Assembly (NCBI GenBank): GCA_046734815.1
Contig: JBKPRZ010000836.1
Location: 1 to 12,731, forward strand
Reading direction: 5' to 3'
Length of the DNA stretch: 12,731 bases
Source: CAVYGB01 sp046734815
GTDB taxonomy: Bacteria; Myxococcota_A; Polyangia; Fen-1088
In this document: in pieces, positions 1 to 6,876 of the stretch
Numbering within the stretch: position 1 is the first letter of the stretch
How the letters are laid out: the number at the start of each line of letters is the position of its first letter
Notes under the pieces: generated by a model
What the model was told of the DNA's origin: nothing
The model's database searches: none
What the model saw: only the letters and a program-made list of their open reading frames with translations
Program-made: the position numbers and the translations under genes

Positions 1-30
1 GAGACCGCCACCCACAACGCCGTGGCCTGA
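1..30 (+). CDS. possible 3' tail of an upstream plus-strand gene (partial)
   Basis: Frame 1 from the left edge is open for nine codons (reading ETATHNAVA) and stops at TGA 28-30. The minus-strand sigma-factor gene ends at 73, so a plus-strand gene ending here would converge with it across a 42-bp gap. Nine codons cannot identify a product and an open stretch this short can occur by chance. The rest of 1-72 shows nothing recognisable. Confidence 0.2.
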   Translation, partial: ETATHNAVA

Positions 31-72
31 GCGCGCGCACCCACCGTCGGCCGGGGTCGAACGGCAGCGCGT

Positions 73-1326
73 TCATTTCCATTTCGTCTGCGTGACCTCC
101 CCGTCCTCGGACAGGTGGAGCTCGAGCGCGCGGCCGTCCACGGTCATGTCCACGTCGAAGTAGATCGGCCTGTCGTCTCGCCACTGCCGGTCGGCCTTGA
201 CGATCACCGCCTCGGGATACGCGGCCTTGATCCCGTTGAGCACCACGGCGGGTAGCTCGCTCGGTTTGAAGGCCACCTCGGAGGCGACCAGCTTGCCCTG
301 TTCGTCCATCATCACCTCGTGGCGGACGCCATCCACGTGGAAGGTCACCCGGGTGCGGATCCGACCCCTCACCAGGTCGCGTCGCTCGTCGAGGTTGTCG
401 ATCCGACGCCCCATCGCGATCTGGGACAGCACGGCCCGGAACTGAGGGGCCAGCTCCTCGAAGGTGACGTCATGGTCGTCGCCATAGATGATGGCGGGAG
501 CCGCCGGCGCCCCCGCCGGCTGCAACCTGGGAAGCCCCGGCGCGTGCCCGGCGGTGGTGGTGGTGCCGCCCCGTCCCGCGGTCGTGGCCGCCGGCGTGCC
601 AGCGACCGGCGCGATCGCCGATGCAGCGGGGACGGGCGCGCGCGCGTTCAACCGCGCCCGGACCCCCAGACCCACAGCCAGCGCCAGCGCCGCGACGGCA
701 GCCACACCGATCTTCGTCTTTCCGGTCACGACCGCAGCCATGGTGACTCCTTTCATCGTCGATCCCAACGCCGGCGCCGGCCGCGGCAACAGCGGAGCCA
801 GCGCGCCCAGCACACCCGCCCCCGACCCCCGGCGGTCTGACGCCGCCAGCGCCGCACGCAGCCTCTGCAGCGCCTCGCTCAACCGCCAGCGGACCGTGCC
901 CGGCGGCGCCCCCGTCAGCCGCGCGATCTCGACCGGCGGCAGGTCCTCGAAGTACCGCAGCAGCACGGTGGTGCGATAGGGCTCGTCCAGACCGAGCACC
1001 AGGTCGCCGAGCAGCCGCTGCGCCTCCGCCCGTTCGAGCAGCTGCTCGGGCGAGGGGGAATCCTCCTCCACCCGGGAGACATCCGCCTCCCGGCGCTGCA
1101 GCCGCTGGCGAGCCCGGAGCCGCTTGCGGAACGAATTCCGGAGCACCTCCGCCAGCCACGGCCGCGCCGGTCGATCCAGCGCCGGCGGCGACCGCAGCGC
1201 CGCCACCCACGTCTCCTGCACGAGGTCCCCGCCAGCCTCCGACGTCCCCCGCGCGAGGTGGTCCGCCAGCCGCCGCAACCAGGTCGCGTGTGACAGGAGC
1301 CCCTGAAGCTCGACCGGATTTTCCAT
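73..1326 (-). CDS. ECF-type sigma factor fused to a transmembrane segment and a PepSY-like C-terminal domain
   Basis: A 417-residue protein. Residues about 10-75 resemble sigma-70 region 2 (DLVQETWVAAL, then RPWLAEVLRN). Residues about 100-158 are region 4 with its helix-turn-helix (LDEPYRTTVLLRYFEDLP, then GAPPGTVRWRLSEALQRLR). ECF factors normally end near here. This one continues with a hydrophobic segment at about 206-222, an Ala/Pro/Thr linker to about 268, and a C-terminal domain whose last 70 residues (LPAVVLNGIKAAYPEA, YFDVDMTVDGRALELHL) resemble PepSY-like domains. I chose ATG 1326 because GGAGGG lies 6 nt upstream and region 2 begins right after it. The open frame continues to 1851, but that extension would overlap the DoxX gene and shows no domain. 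The gene is 119 bp downstream of the DoxX gene on the same strand; that gap contains a 6-bp-stem hairpin (1381-1398). No separate anti-sigma gene is next to it, so the tail may act as its own membrane tether or sensor (inference). Confidence 0.85.
   Translation of the reverse strand: MENPVELQGLLSHATWLRRLADHLARGTSEAGGDLVQETWVAALRSPPALDRPARPWLAEVLRNSFRKRLRARQRLQRREADVSRVEEDSPSPEQLLERAEAQRLLGDLVLGLDEPYRTTVLLRYFEDLPPVEIARLTGAPPGTVRWRLSEALQRLRAALAASDRRGSGAGVLGALAPLLPRPAPALGSTMKGVTMAAVVTGKTKIGVAAVAALALAVGLGVRARLNARAPVPAASAIAPVAGTPAATTAGRGGTTTTAGHAPGLPRLQPAGAPAAPAIIYGDDHDVTFEELAPQFRAVLSQIAMGRRIDNLDERRDLVRGRIRTRVTFHVDGVRHEVMMDEQGKLVASEVAFKPSELPAVVLNGIKAAYPEAVIVKADRQWRDDRPIYFDVDMTVDGRALELHLSEDGEVTQTKWK
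741..753 (-). promoter_or_regulatory. internal Shine-Dalgarno and ATG inside the sigma-factor gene
   Basis: On the minus strand AAAGGAG (747-753) is followed after TCACC by ATG (739-741), in frame with the sigma factor at Met196. Initiation here would give a 222-residue protein (73-741) that begins with a short basic stretch and the hydrophobic segment, like a membrane anchor or signal peptide, and carries the PepSY-like domain without the sigma domains. The SD match and 5-nt spacing are as good as those of annotated starts in this window. Whether it is used is an inference. Confidence 0.5.
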
Positions 1327-1445
1327 CTCTCGCCCTCCACTATCCCGCCCCCCCTTCCGCGTTGGGCAGAAACGTACGCCGCCCGCAATCCCGCGGGCCC
1401 GGCACGCGGATGCCTCGTGATCCAGGTCGCTCGCAGGTGGGCGCT

Positions 1446-1898
1446 TCAGCGCGACCGCGCCGCTGGGCTGACCGGGGCAGGCCGCGTGGCCGAACGCTCC
1501 GCGGCGCGCAAACGCCGACCCCAGAAGACGAACGCGGACAGCGCGAGCAGCAACAAGTTGAACGGGGTGTTGGCCGCCTCCCCACGCGAGACGTGAAACG
1601 CGATCGCACACACCTGGAGGACCGCGCAACCCAGTGCCGCCAGCGGTGTGAGACCCGGCCTGATGCCGGTGAGCGCGGGCAACAGCACCCCGAGACCACC
1701 CAGCAGATCGACGACGCCCGTCGCGCGCATGAACCACTCGGGCACCTGCCCCATCCAGGGAAACTTCGCCGCCAGCGCGGGGACGGGGCTGAGGAGCTTC
1801 CAGGCACCCGTGCCGGCGAACACCAGGAACAGCAAACCCTGCACGACCCACAGGCCGATGGAGAGCCCCCTGCCTGTTCGCGCGCTCCCGTCAGTCAT
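1446..1898 (-). CDS. DoxX-like integral membrane protein
   Basis: A 150-residue protein with four predicted membrane helices at roughly residues 12-34, 57-78, 82-103 and 110-127. It fits the DoxX/DoxX-like family by size, by the AGTGAWKL stretch at the end of helix 1, by the pattern GVVDLLGGLGVLLPALTG in helix 2, and by a His (FHVSRGE) before a final TPFN-led helix. Family members are small membrane proteins often found beside redox or stress genes; the substrate is unknown. ATG 1898 is preceded by GGAGGGG at good spacing, which rules out the long N-terminal extension in the same frame. It is divergent from the ArsR operon at 2076 and upstream of the sigma factor. A TATATT box on the minus strand (2030-2035) in the shared intergenic region may serve as its -10, so the ArsR protein could control it. 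Confidence 0.8.
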   Translation of the reverse strand: MTDGSARTGRGLSIGLWVVQGLLFLVFAGTGAWKLLSPVPALAAKFPWMGQVPEWFMRATGVVDLLGGLGVLLPALTGIRPGLTPLAALGCAVLQVCAIAFHVSRGEAANTPFNLLLLALSAFVFWGRRLRAAERSATRPAPVSPAARSR

Positions 1899-2030
1899 GG
1901 TTCCCCTCCGTGCTCTGTCACGTCCCGTGACCAGCCCGAACCTACGCACTCTGACGCCCGGGGACAAGCGGCCCATCCAGCGCAACCTCGACGCGATTCC
2001 ACAGGGCGCCTGGGTCCGTGTCTTCCGCCA

Positions 2031-2068
2031 ATATATTCCTTGAAAGTCATATAAACTAATGGATATAT
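2031..2068. promoter_or_regulatory. imperfect inverted repeat, candidate ArsR operator
   Basis: ATATATTCC (2031-2039) and GGATATAT (2061-2068) are inverted copies of each other apart from one extra T, with about 21 bp between the arms. They lie in an AT-rich island in otherwise very GC-rich DNA, between the divergent DoxX and ArsR genes, and overlap the best promoter elements for both. ArsR-family proteins bind AT-rich dyads of this kind and repress; assigning this site to the neighbouring ArsR protein is inference. Confidence 0.4.
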
Positions 2069-2069
2069 A
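2040..2069 (+). promoter_or_regulatory. probable promoter of the ArsR operon, leaderless start
   Basis: TTGAAA (2040-2045) and TATATA (2064-2069) are separated by 18 bp. Transcription would begin about 7 nt past the -10, which falls on or next to the GTG start at 2076. No Shine-Dalgarno precedes that GTG, so the mRNA is probably leaderless. Confidence 0.45.
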
Positions 2070-2075
2070 ACTGTC

Positions 2076-2414
2076 GTGGAATCGTCGTTCGCCATCGTCG
2101 CCGAGCCGAATCGGCGGGCCATCCTGGGCCTGCTGCTCACCTCCGAGCGCTCCGTCGGCGACATCGAACGTGCGCTTCGCCTGTCGCAGCCCTCCGTCTC
2201 CAAGCACCTGCGGGTGATGCGCGAGGCGGGGTTCGTGGAATCACGGATCGAAGCGCAGCGGCGCCTGTATCGACTGAGACCGGAGCCGCTCATGGAGCTC
2301 GACGCCTGGCTGGCCCCCTTCCGTCGCTTCTGGTCGAAGCACGTCGATGCGCTGGAGCGGCACCTGGAAAAGATGGATCAGGCCCCCTCCGTGAAAGGAA
2401 AGAAAAGGACATGA
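2076..2414 (+). CDS. ArsR/SmtB-family winged-helix transcriptional repressor
   Basis: A 112-residue protein with a classic ArsR winged helix. It has IVAEPNRRAILGLLL near the N-terminus, helix-turn-helix SVGDIERALRLSQPSVSKHL at about residues 26-45, and the wing leading to RRLYRLRPEPLMELDAWL. The metal-binding ELCVCDL motif is absent, so it is probably not a metal sensor. It belongs to the ArsR type usually encoded just before an AHSA1/SRPBCC gene, as here. GTG 2076 is the only sensible start: the nearby ATG at 2059 is out of frame and stops after three codons. The 3' end overlaps the next gene by 4 bp (ATGA), indicating translational coupling. It probably represses its own operon and perhaps the divergent DoxX gene. 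Confidence 0.9.
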   Translation: MESSFAIVAEPNRRAILGLLLTSERSVGDIERALRLSQPSVSKHLRVMREAGFVESRIEAQRRLYRLRPEPLMELDAWLAPFRRFWSKHVDALERHLEKMDQAPSVKGKKRT

Positions 2415-2974
2415 GCAGCCGTGAGCAATACGCTCCAGGCGCCGCTGCCGACGCCGAGGTTCGAAAAGATGGAGACAGATGGACGCTGATTCTCGTGCGC
2501 CACCTCTCCCACGCCCCCGCCAAGGTCTGGAAGGCGCTCACCGAGCCCGAACATCTGCGCGAGTGGGCTCCGTTCGACTCCGACCGTAGCCTGGGCGCGG
2601 TCGGCACCGCCCGGCTCACCACCGTGGGCGCGCCGAAGCCGCTGGTGACCGAGACCCAGGTCAAGCGGGCCGATGCGCCCCGGCTGCTCGAGTTCAACTG
2701 GGGCGGACAGGACATCCGCTGGGAGCTCGAGCCGCTGGCGGCCGGAGGCACCCGGCTCACCCTGTGGCACAACATCGACCGCAACTTCATCTCGATGGGG
2801 GCTGCCGGCTGGCACATCTGCTTCGACGTGCTGGACCGGCTCCTCGGCGGTCAGCCGATCGGACGCATCGTGGGCGCCCAGGCCATGCAATTCGGCTGGC
2901 AGCGATTGCACACCGAATACGCCAAGCAGTTTGGCATCGAGAGCCCCGCCTTGCTCACCCGCGAAAGGACCTGA
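2411..2974 (+). CDS. AHSA1-like SRPBCC-domain protein
   Basis: A 187-residue protein with the AHSA1 (Activator of Hsp90 ATPase homologue 1-like) form of the START/SRPBCC fold. The core covers residues about 25-165: AKVWKALTEPEHLREWAPF is the conserved early helix and W motif, followed by a run of beta strands (LLEFNWGG, IRWELEPL, GGTRLTLWH) and a long C-terminal helix ending in LHTEYAKQF. Such proteins enclose a hydrophobic ligand pocket; the ligand is not known for these operon-borne members. It begins inside the ArsR stop codon and is preceded by an AAGGA-like purine stretch. Pairing of ArsR with AHSA1 is a common conserved arrangement, suggesting that the repressor controls this protein's level. 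Confidence 0.85.
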   Translation: MSSREQYAPGAAADAEVRKDGDRWTLILVRHLSHAPAKVWKALTEPEHLREWAPFDSDRSLGAVGTARLTTVGAPKPLVTETQVKRADAPRLLEFNWGGQDIRWELEPLAAGGTRLTLWHNIDRNFISMGAAGWHICFDVLDRLLGGQPIGRIVGAQAMQFGWQRLHTEYAKQFGIESPALLTRERT

Positions 2975-2976
2975 AC

Positions 2977-3423
2977 ATGACCCACTCGAAGAAAACTGTC
3001 GTCGGTTTCTGGATCGTCACCGCGCTGTTCTGCCTGCAGATCGGCTTCACCGCCTACGCCCAGCTGCGCCTGCCCCAGGTGGCGCAGGCCTTCGCGCACC
3101 TCGGCTTCCCCGACTATTTCCGGGTGGAGCTCTCGTGGGCCAAGCTCCTCGGCATCGCGCTGCTGCTCGCGCCGGTACCGCCGCGACTGAAGGAATGGGC
3201 CTACGCCGGCTTCGCCTTCGACCTCGGCTCGGCCCTCATCGCCCACCTGGCCGTCGGCGATGGCGCGGAGGCGTGGGGCTGGGCCGCGGGCAGCGGCGTT
3301 CTCTGGGCGCTGTCGTACCTGCTCTGGCGCCGCCTGCAGGCGAGCTCCGTGACTGTCTGGCCGCGCGCCGAGCGCCGCCCGGCCACGGAAATGGGCTCTC
3401 CTTCCCTGTCGGGAAACGTCTAG
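2977..3423 (+). CDS. DoxX-like membrane protein in the ArsR operon
   Basis: A 148-residue protein with four predicted membrane helices at about residues 8-28, 51-68, 73-92 and 98-117. Features typical of the DoxX-like (DoxX_2) family are GFTAYAQLRLPQV, FAHLGFPDYFRVELSWAKLL and the AYAGFAFDLGSALIAHLAVGD block. It starts 3 nt after the SRPBCC stop, with AAAGGA just upstream, so it is in the same operon. It is a different subtype from the DoxX-like protein at 1446-1898. The C-terminal 30 residues are polar and probably unstructured. Biochemical function is unknown. Confidence 0.85.
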   Translation: MTHSKKTVVGFWIVTALFCLQIGFTAYAQLRLPQVAQAFAHLGFPDYFRVELSWAKLLGIALLLAPVPPRLKEWAYAGFAFDLGSALIAHLAVGDGAEAWGWAAGSGVLWALSYLLWRRLQASSVTVWPRAERRPATEMGSPSLSGNV

Positions 3424-3432
3424 GATGACCGC

Positions 3433-3900
<468 letters not shown>

Positions 3901-3958
3901 CGGGGCCCTTCCAGCTGTCGTCGATCTCGCGCTGCCGCCTCGACCATCGGGCGGCCCA

Positions 3959-5089
3959 TCACCGCGATGGCGTGTCGAAGCCGTGCCATCCGTCCAGAGC
4001 GCCGCACGACGGCTCCCAGCGCGGCACGTAGTGCTCGAGGAAGATACGACCCACCAGCTCGCCTCGACTGCGCGCGCCGGTCTTGCCGAAGATCGCCTTC
4101 AGGTGATCCTGGACGGTGTACTCCGAGATCCGGAGGGCGTCGGCGATCGCTTTGGTCGCCAGTCCCTGCAAGCAGAGCTGGCTGATCTCCCGCTCGCGCG
4201 CGGTGAGCCCGTAGACCAGCGCGATGATTGGAACGATCTCGCTGTGGGGCGCCGGCTGGATGATCACGGCGGTGCGACCTGCTCCACCTCCGGTGAGGCG
4301 GGTTCCGTACATCAAGAGCCACCGGCCGGTGGTCGTCCGGACGCGCGCCCGGGCCGCCAGCCCGAGTGGGTCGTGCCCCTCCGGCAGTGATCGCGCCCGG
4401 GCAGCGATCTGCTCGACGATGAAGGATTGCGCCGGGGTCGCGGGAGCCGGCTCCTCGGCCAGCTGCGCGATCCAGAATTCCGCGGCCGGCGACACCGATT
4501 CCGGGGCGCCGGCTGCATCGAAGACGACGACCCCGGGAACGTCATCGTGGCGAAGCGGTTCCTGCGCAGGTGGGGCGAGCAGGCCACGCCGGAAGCCTTC
4601 GGCGAGGATCGGGCTCAGCGACTCGAGAAGCCTCACCTCCTCGACGGTGAAGAACGGCTCGCCCTCGTTACGCAAGAATCCGACCGCTCCCCAGTAGACC
4701 CCGTCCAGCACGAACGAGCCGCGCAGCTCATCGCCGATGCCAATCGCCTCGTGCGAACGGTGACGCGCGCTCCGGTTCAGGTCCCCGTAAGTCGCGATGC
4801 TGGTGGCGCCCGCCAGTCGGCCGCTGCGGGCCAGGAACCACCACTTGTTGACGTCCTCGATCACGTACTCGTGCTCGGCCAGCCAGGTGCCGGAGCAGCC
4901 GACGTTCTGATGCGCGCTGCCCGTGAACAGCACGGTACCCGGATCGACCGAGTGCCAGCAGCACCGGTCGAAGGCGATATGCCGCCCGATGATGCCGCTC
5001 GCGGCAGCGGCGAAGCCGGCCCAGCTGTCCCCCCTTCCGGCGAGGGCGGCGAGCTGCTCGCTGGCGTGGCTGGCTCGATCGCGGCTCAC
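3959..5089 (-). CDS. LuxR-type regulator with an N-terminal GAF-like sensor
   Basis: A 376-residue protein. Residues about 10-170 look like a GAF-type sensor domain (IGRHIAFDRCCWHSVDP, a WWFLARSGR stretch, and GVYWGAVGFLRNEGEPFFT before a helix). About 180-290 may be a PAS-like region. The C-terminal 295-355 is a GerE/LuxR helix-turn-helix with all hallmarks: GLTAREREISQLCLQGLATK, then ISEYTVQDHLKAIFGKTGAR. There is no receiver or AHL-binding domain, so it probably responds to a small ligand or redox cue; Cys43, Cys44 and Cys65 are in the sensor. The start is GTG 5089; a stop lies four codons upstream and no good SD is present. It is divergent from the methyltransferase gene, with two palindromes between them that are its likely operators. 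Confidence 0.85.
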   Translation of the reverse strand: MSRDRASHASEQLAALAGRGDSWAGFAAAASGIIGRHIAFDRCCWHSVDPGTVLFTGSAHQNVGCSGTWLAEHEYVIEDVNKWWFLARSGRLAGATSIATYGDLNRSARHRSHEAIGIGDELRGSFVLDGVYWGAVGFLRNEGEPFFTVEEVRLLESLSPILAEGFRRGLLAPPAQEPLRHDDVPGVVVFDAAGAPESVSPAAEFWIAQLAEEPAPATPAQSFIVEQIAARARSLPEGHDPLGLAARARVRTTTGRWLLMYGTRLTGGGAGRTAVIIQPAPHSEIVPIIALVYGLTAREREISQLCLQGLATKAIADALRISEYTVQDHLKAIFGKTGARSRGELVGRIFLEHYVPRWEPSCGALDGWHGFDTPSR

Positions 5090-5125
5090 GTGGTGAGTCT
5101 ACTCGTCGTCGCGACTGGCTGGCCA

Positions 5126-5141
5126 TCCCAGCTTTCTGGGA
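5126..5141. promoter_or_regulatory. palindrome TCCCAG-N4-CTGGGA, copy 1
   Basis: Perfect 6-bp inverted arms around CTTT. It lies 36 bp upstream of the LuxR-type GTG start. On the minus strand a weak -10 (TAGACT, 5096-5101) would place transcription at about 5089, putting the centre of this site near -44. Confidence 0.6.
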
Positions 5142-5152
5142 GGCGCACGGCG

Positions 5153-5168
5153 TCCCAGGAACCTGGGA
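5153..5168. promoter_or_regulatory. palindrome TCCCAG-N4-CTGGGA, copy 2
   Basis: Same arms as copy 1, around GAAC; centres are 27 bp apart. It directly adjoins the candidate -35 of the methyltransferase promoter, a usual place for a LuxR-family activator. TGGCCA flanks the pair on both outer sides (5120-5125 and 5172-5177). Confidence 0.6.
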
Positions 5169-5197
5169 TTGTGGCCACTCGACTCGATCCGGATAGT
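5169..5197 (+). promoter_or_regulatory. weak candidate promoter of the methyltransferase
   Basis: TTGTGG (5169-5174) and GATAGT (5192-5197) with a 17-bp spacer. Both hexamers are poor matches to consensus, consistent with a promoter that needs an activator bound at 5153-5168. Confidence 0.3.
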
Positions 5198-5228
5198 GCC
5201 AGAGCACGATGACCACCTGGAGGAATCC

Positions 5229-6242
5229 ATGACCACGCCGAACGAGAATTCCGGAGCTCCCCCGTCGCCCGATCCCGCGGCGATCTTCAAGATCGCCACC
5301 GGCTTCATGGCGGCGAAGCACCTGTTCGCGGCGACCGAGCTGGGTCTGTTCGAAGCGCTCGCCGACTCGCCGGCGACGCTCGATGCCCTGGCCTCGCGCT
5401 GCGGCCTGACCCCGCGGGCGACGCGAATCAGCGCCGATGCCATGGTCGCCCTCGGGCTCCTCGAGCGTGACGGTGACGCGTACCGGAACAGCCCGGTCTC
5501 GGCCACGTTCCTCGGCGGACGGACACCGGCCGATCTCCGCCCGCTGTTGCGGTTCTGGGACAAGGTCAGCTACCTCACCTGGGCGAATCTCGCCTCGGTG
5601 CTCTCGACCGGGCCTTCGCAGGATCTCAGCAAGGTCTCCGGCGAGATCCAGGAGCTCGCCCAGGCCGGCATCGCGGCGGCCACCGCAGGCCCGCTCCGAG
5701 CGCTGGTCAGCACCCTGGACCTGTCGGGCGCTCGCCGGTTGCTCGACATCGGCGGCGGCAACGGCAGCTGGTCGATCGGCCTCGCGGGTGCAAACCGGCA
5801 CCTGCACGCCACCGTCCTCGACCTGCCGACCGTGACACCCATCGCGGCGGAGAGGATTGCGAAGGCAGGCCTCGCGGACCGAGTCACCGCGCGAGCGGGC
5901 AACGCGCTCCGCGATCCGCTCCCCACCGGCCACGACGTCTGTCTGATGGCCAACCTCATCCACTACTTCGGGCCGGAGGACAACCGGAGGCTCCTCACCA
6001 ACACCCGCGCCGCCGTCGAGCGCGGAAACCGGCTACTGATTGCCGATTTCTGGACCGACCGCACCCACACCCAACCGCTGATGGCAGCCCTGATGGCCGG
6101 CGAGTTCGCCGCCCACGAGAAGCACGGCGACGTCTACAGCGTCGACGAGGGACGCGCCTGGATGGCCGAAACAGGCTGGCGCTTCACCAGCCACGAGCCC
6201 CTGGCCGGCCCATTCTCGCTACTCGTCGCCGAAGCCATCTGA
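5229..6242 (+). CDS. SAM-dependent O-methyltransferase (acetylserotonin/COMT-like, methyltransferase family 2)
   Basis: A 337-residue enzyme of usual length for the family. Residues about 17-95 form the winged-helix dimerisation domain (AIFKIATGFMAAKHLFAATE, LGLFEALADSP). Residues about 165-335 form the Rossmann methyltransferase: motif I LLDIGGGNG at 171-179 for SAM, VLDLP at 196-200 ending strand 2, LMANLIHYFGPEDN at 239-252 with His245 where the family has its catalytic His, and LLIADFW at 269-275. It probably methylates a hydroxyl on an aromatic or polyketide-like substrate; the true substrate cannot be read from sequence. ATG 5229 has GGAGG 5 nt upstream, which decides against the in-frame ATG-like start at 5169. 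No other biosynthetic genes are adjacent, so it is a lone methyltransferase under the divergent LuxR-type regulator. Confidence 0.9.
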   Translation: MTTPNENSGAPPSPDPAAIFKIATGFMAAKHLFAATELGLFEALADSPATLDALASRCGLTPRATRISADAMVALGLLERDGDAYRNSPVSATFLGGRTPADLRPLLRFWDKVSYLTWANLASVLSTGPSQDLSKVSGEIQELAQAGIAAATAGPLRALVSTLDLSGARRLLDIGGGNGSWSIGLAGANRHLHATVLDLPTVTPIAAERIAKAGLADRVTARAGNALRDPLPTGHDVCLMANLIHYFGPEDNRRLLTNTRAAVERGNRLLIADFWTDRTHTQPLMAALMAGEFAAHEKHGDVYSVDEGRAWMAETGWRFTSHEPLAGPFSLLVAEAI

Positions 6243-6289
6243 AAGCGTCGTCCCACACGATTGGATTCACCGTAAGCCCTCCCCATTAG

Positions 6290-6876
6290 AAACGGCTGAC
6301 GAACCTGGCGAAGATAGTTCACTGGGCCGGGAGTGGACGAAGAGACCTCAAGCGCGACAATGAGGTCTTTCGGCAACCGAGGAAGTCGGACCTGCGGAAA
6401 GGCCCGATCTCTGACGGCAGAGTCGAGGCCTGGTACGAAGATCTGGTTGGCCGATCTTTGGCGACCGCCGACGAGATTCGCTTCGTCTACAAACTCAGGC
6501 CAGGAAAACAGGCACTGAAGCAATTTGCCGCTGGTAGCGAGTTGCTCAGGTTTCTTCCTCGGTCTGAGGCAAGAGATCCATCCGAAGGGCGGAATCGCTG
6601 GCCCGTGACGTTCCAAACCCAATCGCCAACGCTCGGAAATGCCAAACCGCGCTGGAAGGCAGCGCGAGGAGCTACCGCCAAGTCGCGGAGGTGTTCGGCG
6701 TCACGAGAGAGAAAGTGTGCCACTACATCGCGCTCGTTCGCCGTCTGCCGGCGAAGTTGGTGGCGGCGATCGAAGGCGAGAGGAGGCCCGAAGTGCTCAA
6801 GCGCTACTCGTACCGGAAGCTGCTTGCGATGGCGAGGAGTCGAGTGTCGCGAACCTCCAGCCCAATAGCTACTTGA
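6290..6876 (+). pseudogene. decayed gene for a ParB-like HTH protein, frameshifted and lacking its start
   Basis: Frame 2 is open from the TAG at 6287-6289 to 6868 and frame 1 from 6568 to TGA 6874-6876. The first half reads as sensible protein in frame 2 (WYEDLVGRSLATADEIRFVY, LRPGKQALKQFAAGSELLRF, WPVTFQ). The second half makes sense only in frame 1 (NPIANARKCQTALEG, SYRQVAEVFGVTREKVCHY, LVRRLPAKLVAAIEG), which is a helix-turn-helix of the type seen in ParB/KorB-like and recombinase-associated proteins. Adding one A to the AAA at 6615-6617 would join the halves as WPVTFQ-NPIANARK in a 196-codon frame. There is no ATG or GTG in frame 2 and the first TTG is at 6458, so the N-terminus is also lost. 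Base composition is less GC-rich than its neighbours, pointing to foreign origin. The last 8 bp overlap the end of the ankyrin gene. Confidence 0.6.

Noticed and set aside
1381..1398. Hairpin GCCCGC-aatccc-GCGGGC as a terminator between the DoxX and sigma genes
   Set aside because: Short stem with no U tract; such stems are frequent by chance at this GC content. Noted in the sigma-factor entry only.
1327..1851. N-terminal extension of the sigma-factor frame up to 1851
   Set aside because: It overlaps the DoxX gene in another frame, encodes low-complexity Arg/Gly/Ala sequence with no domain, and the RBS and conserved region 2 place the start at 1326.
4728..5963. 411-codon minus-strand frame across the LuxR/methyltransferase junction
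   Set aside because: It covers the shared promoter and two genes with clear domains, and shows no recognisable motif itself.
6458..6868. Independent 136-residue gene starting with TTG
   Set aside because: Only its first third reads as plausible protein; the same protein continues in another frame after 6617, so it is part of the broken gene.
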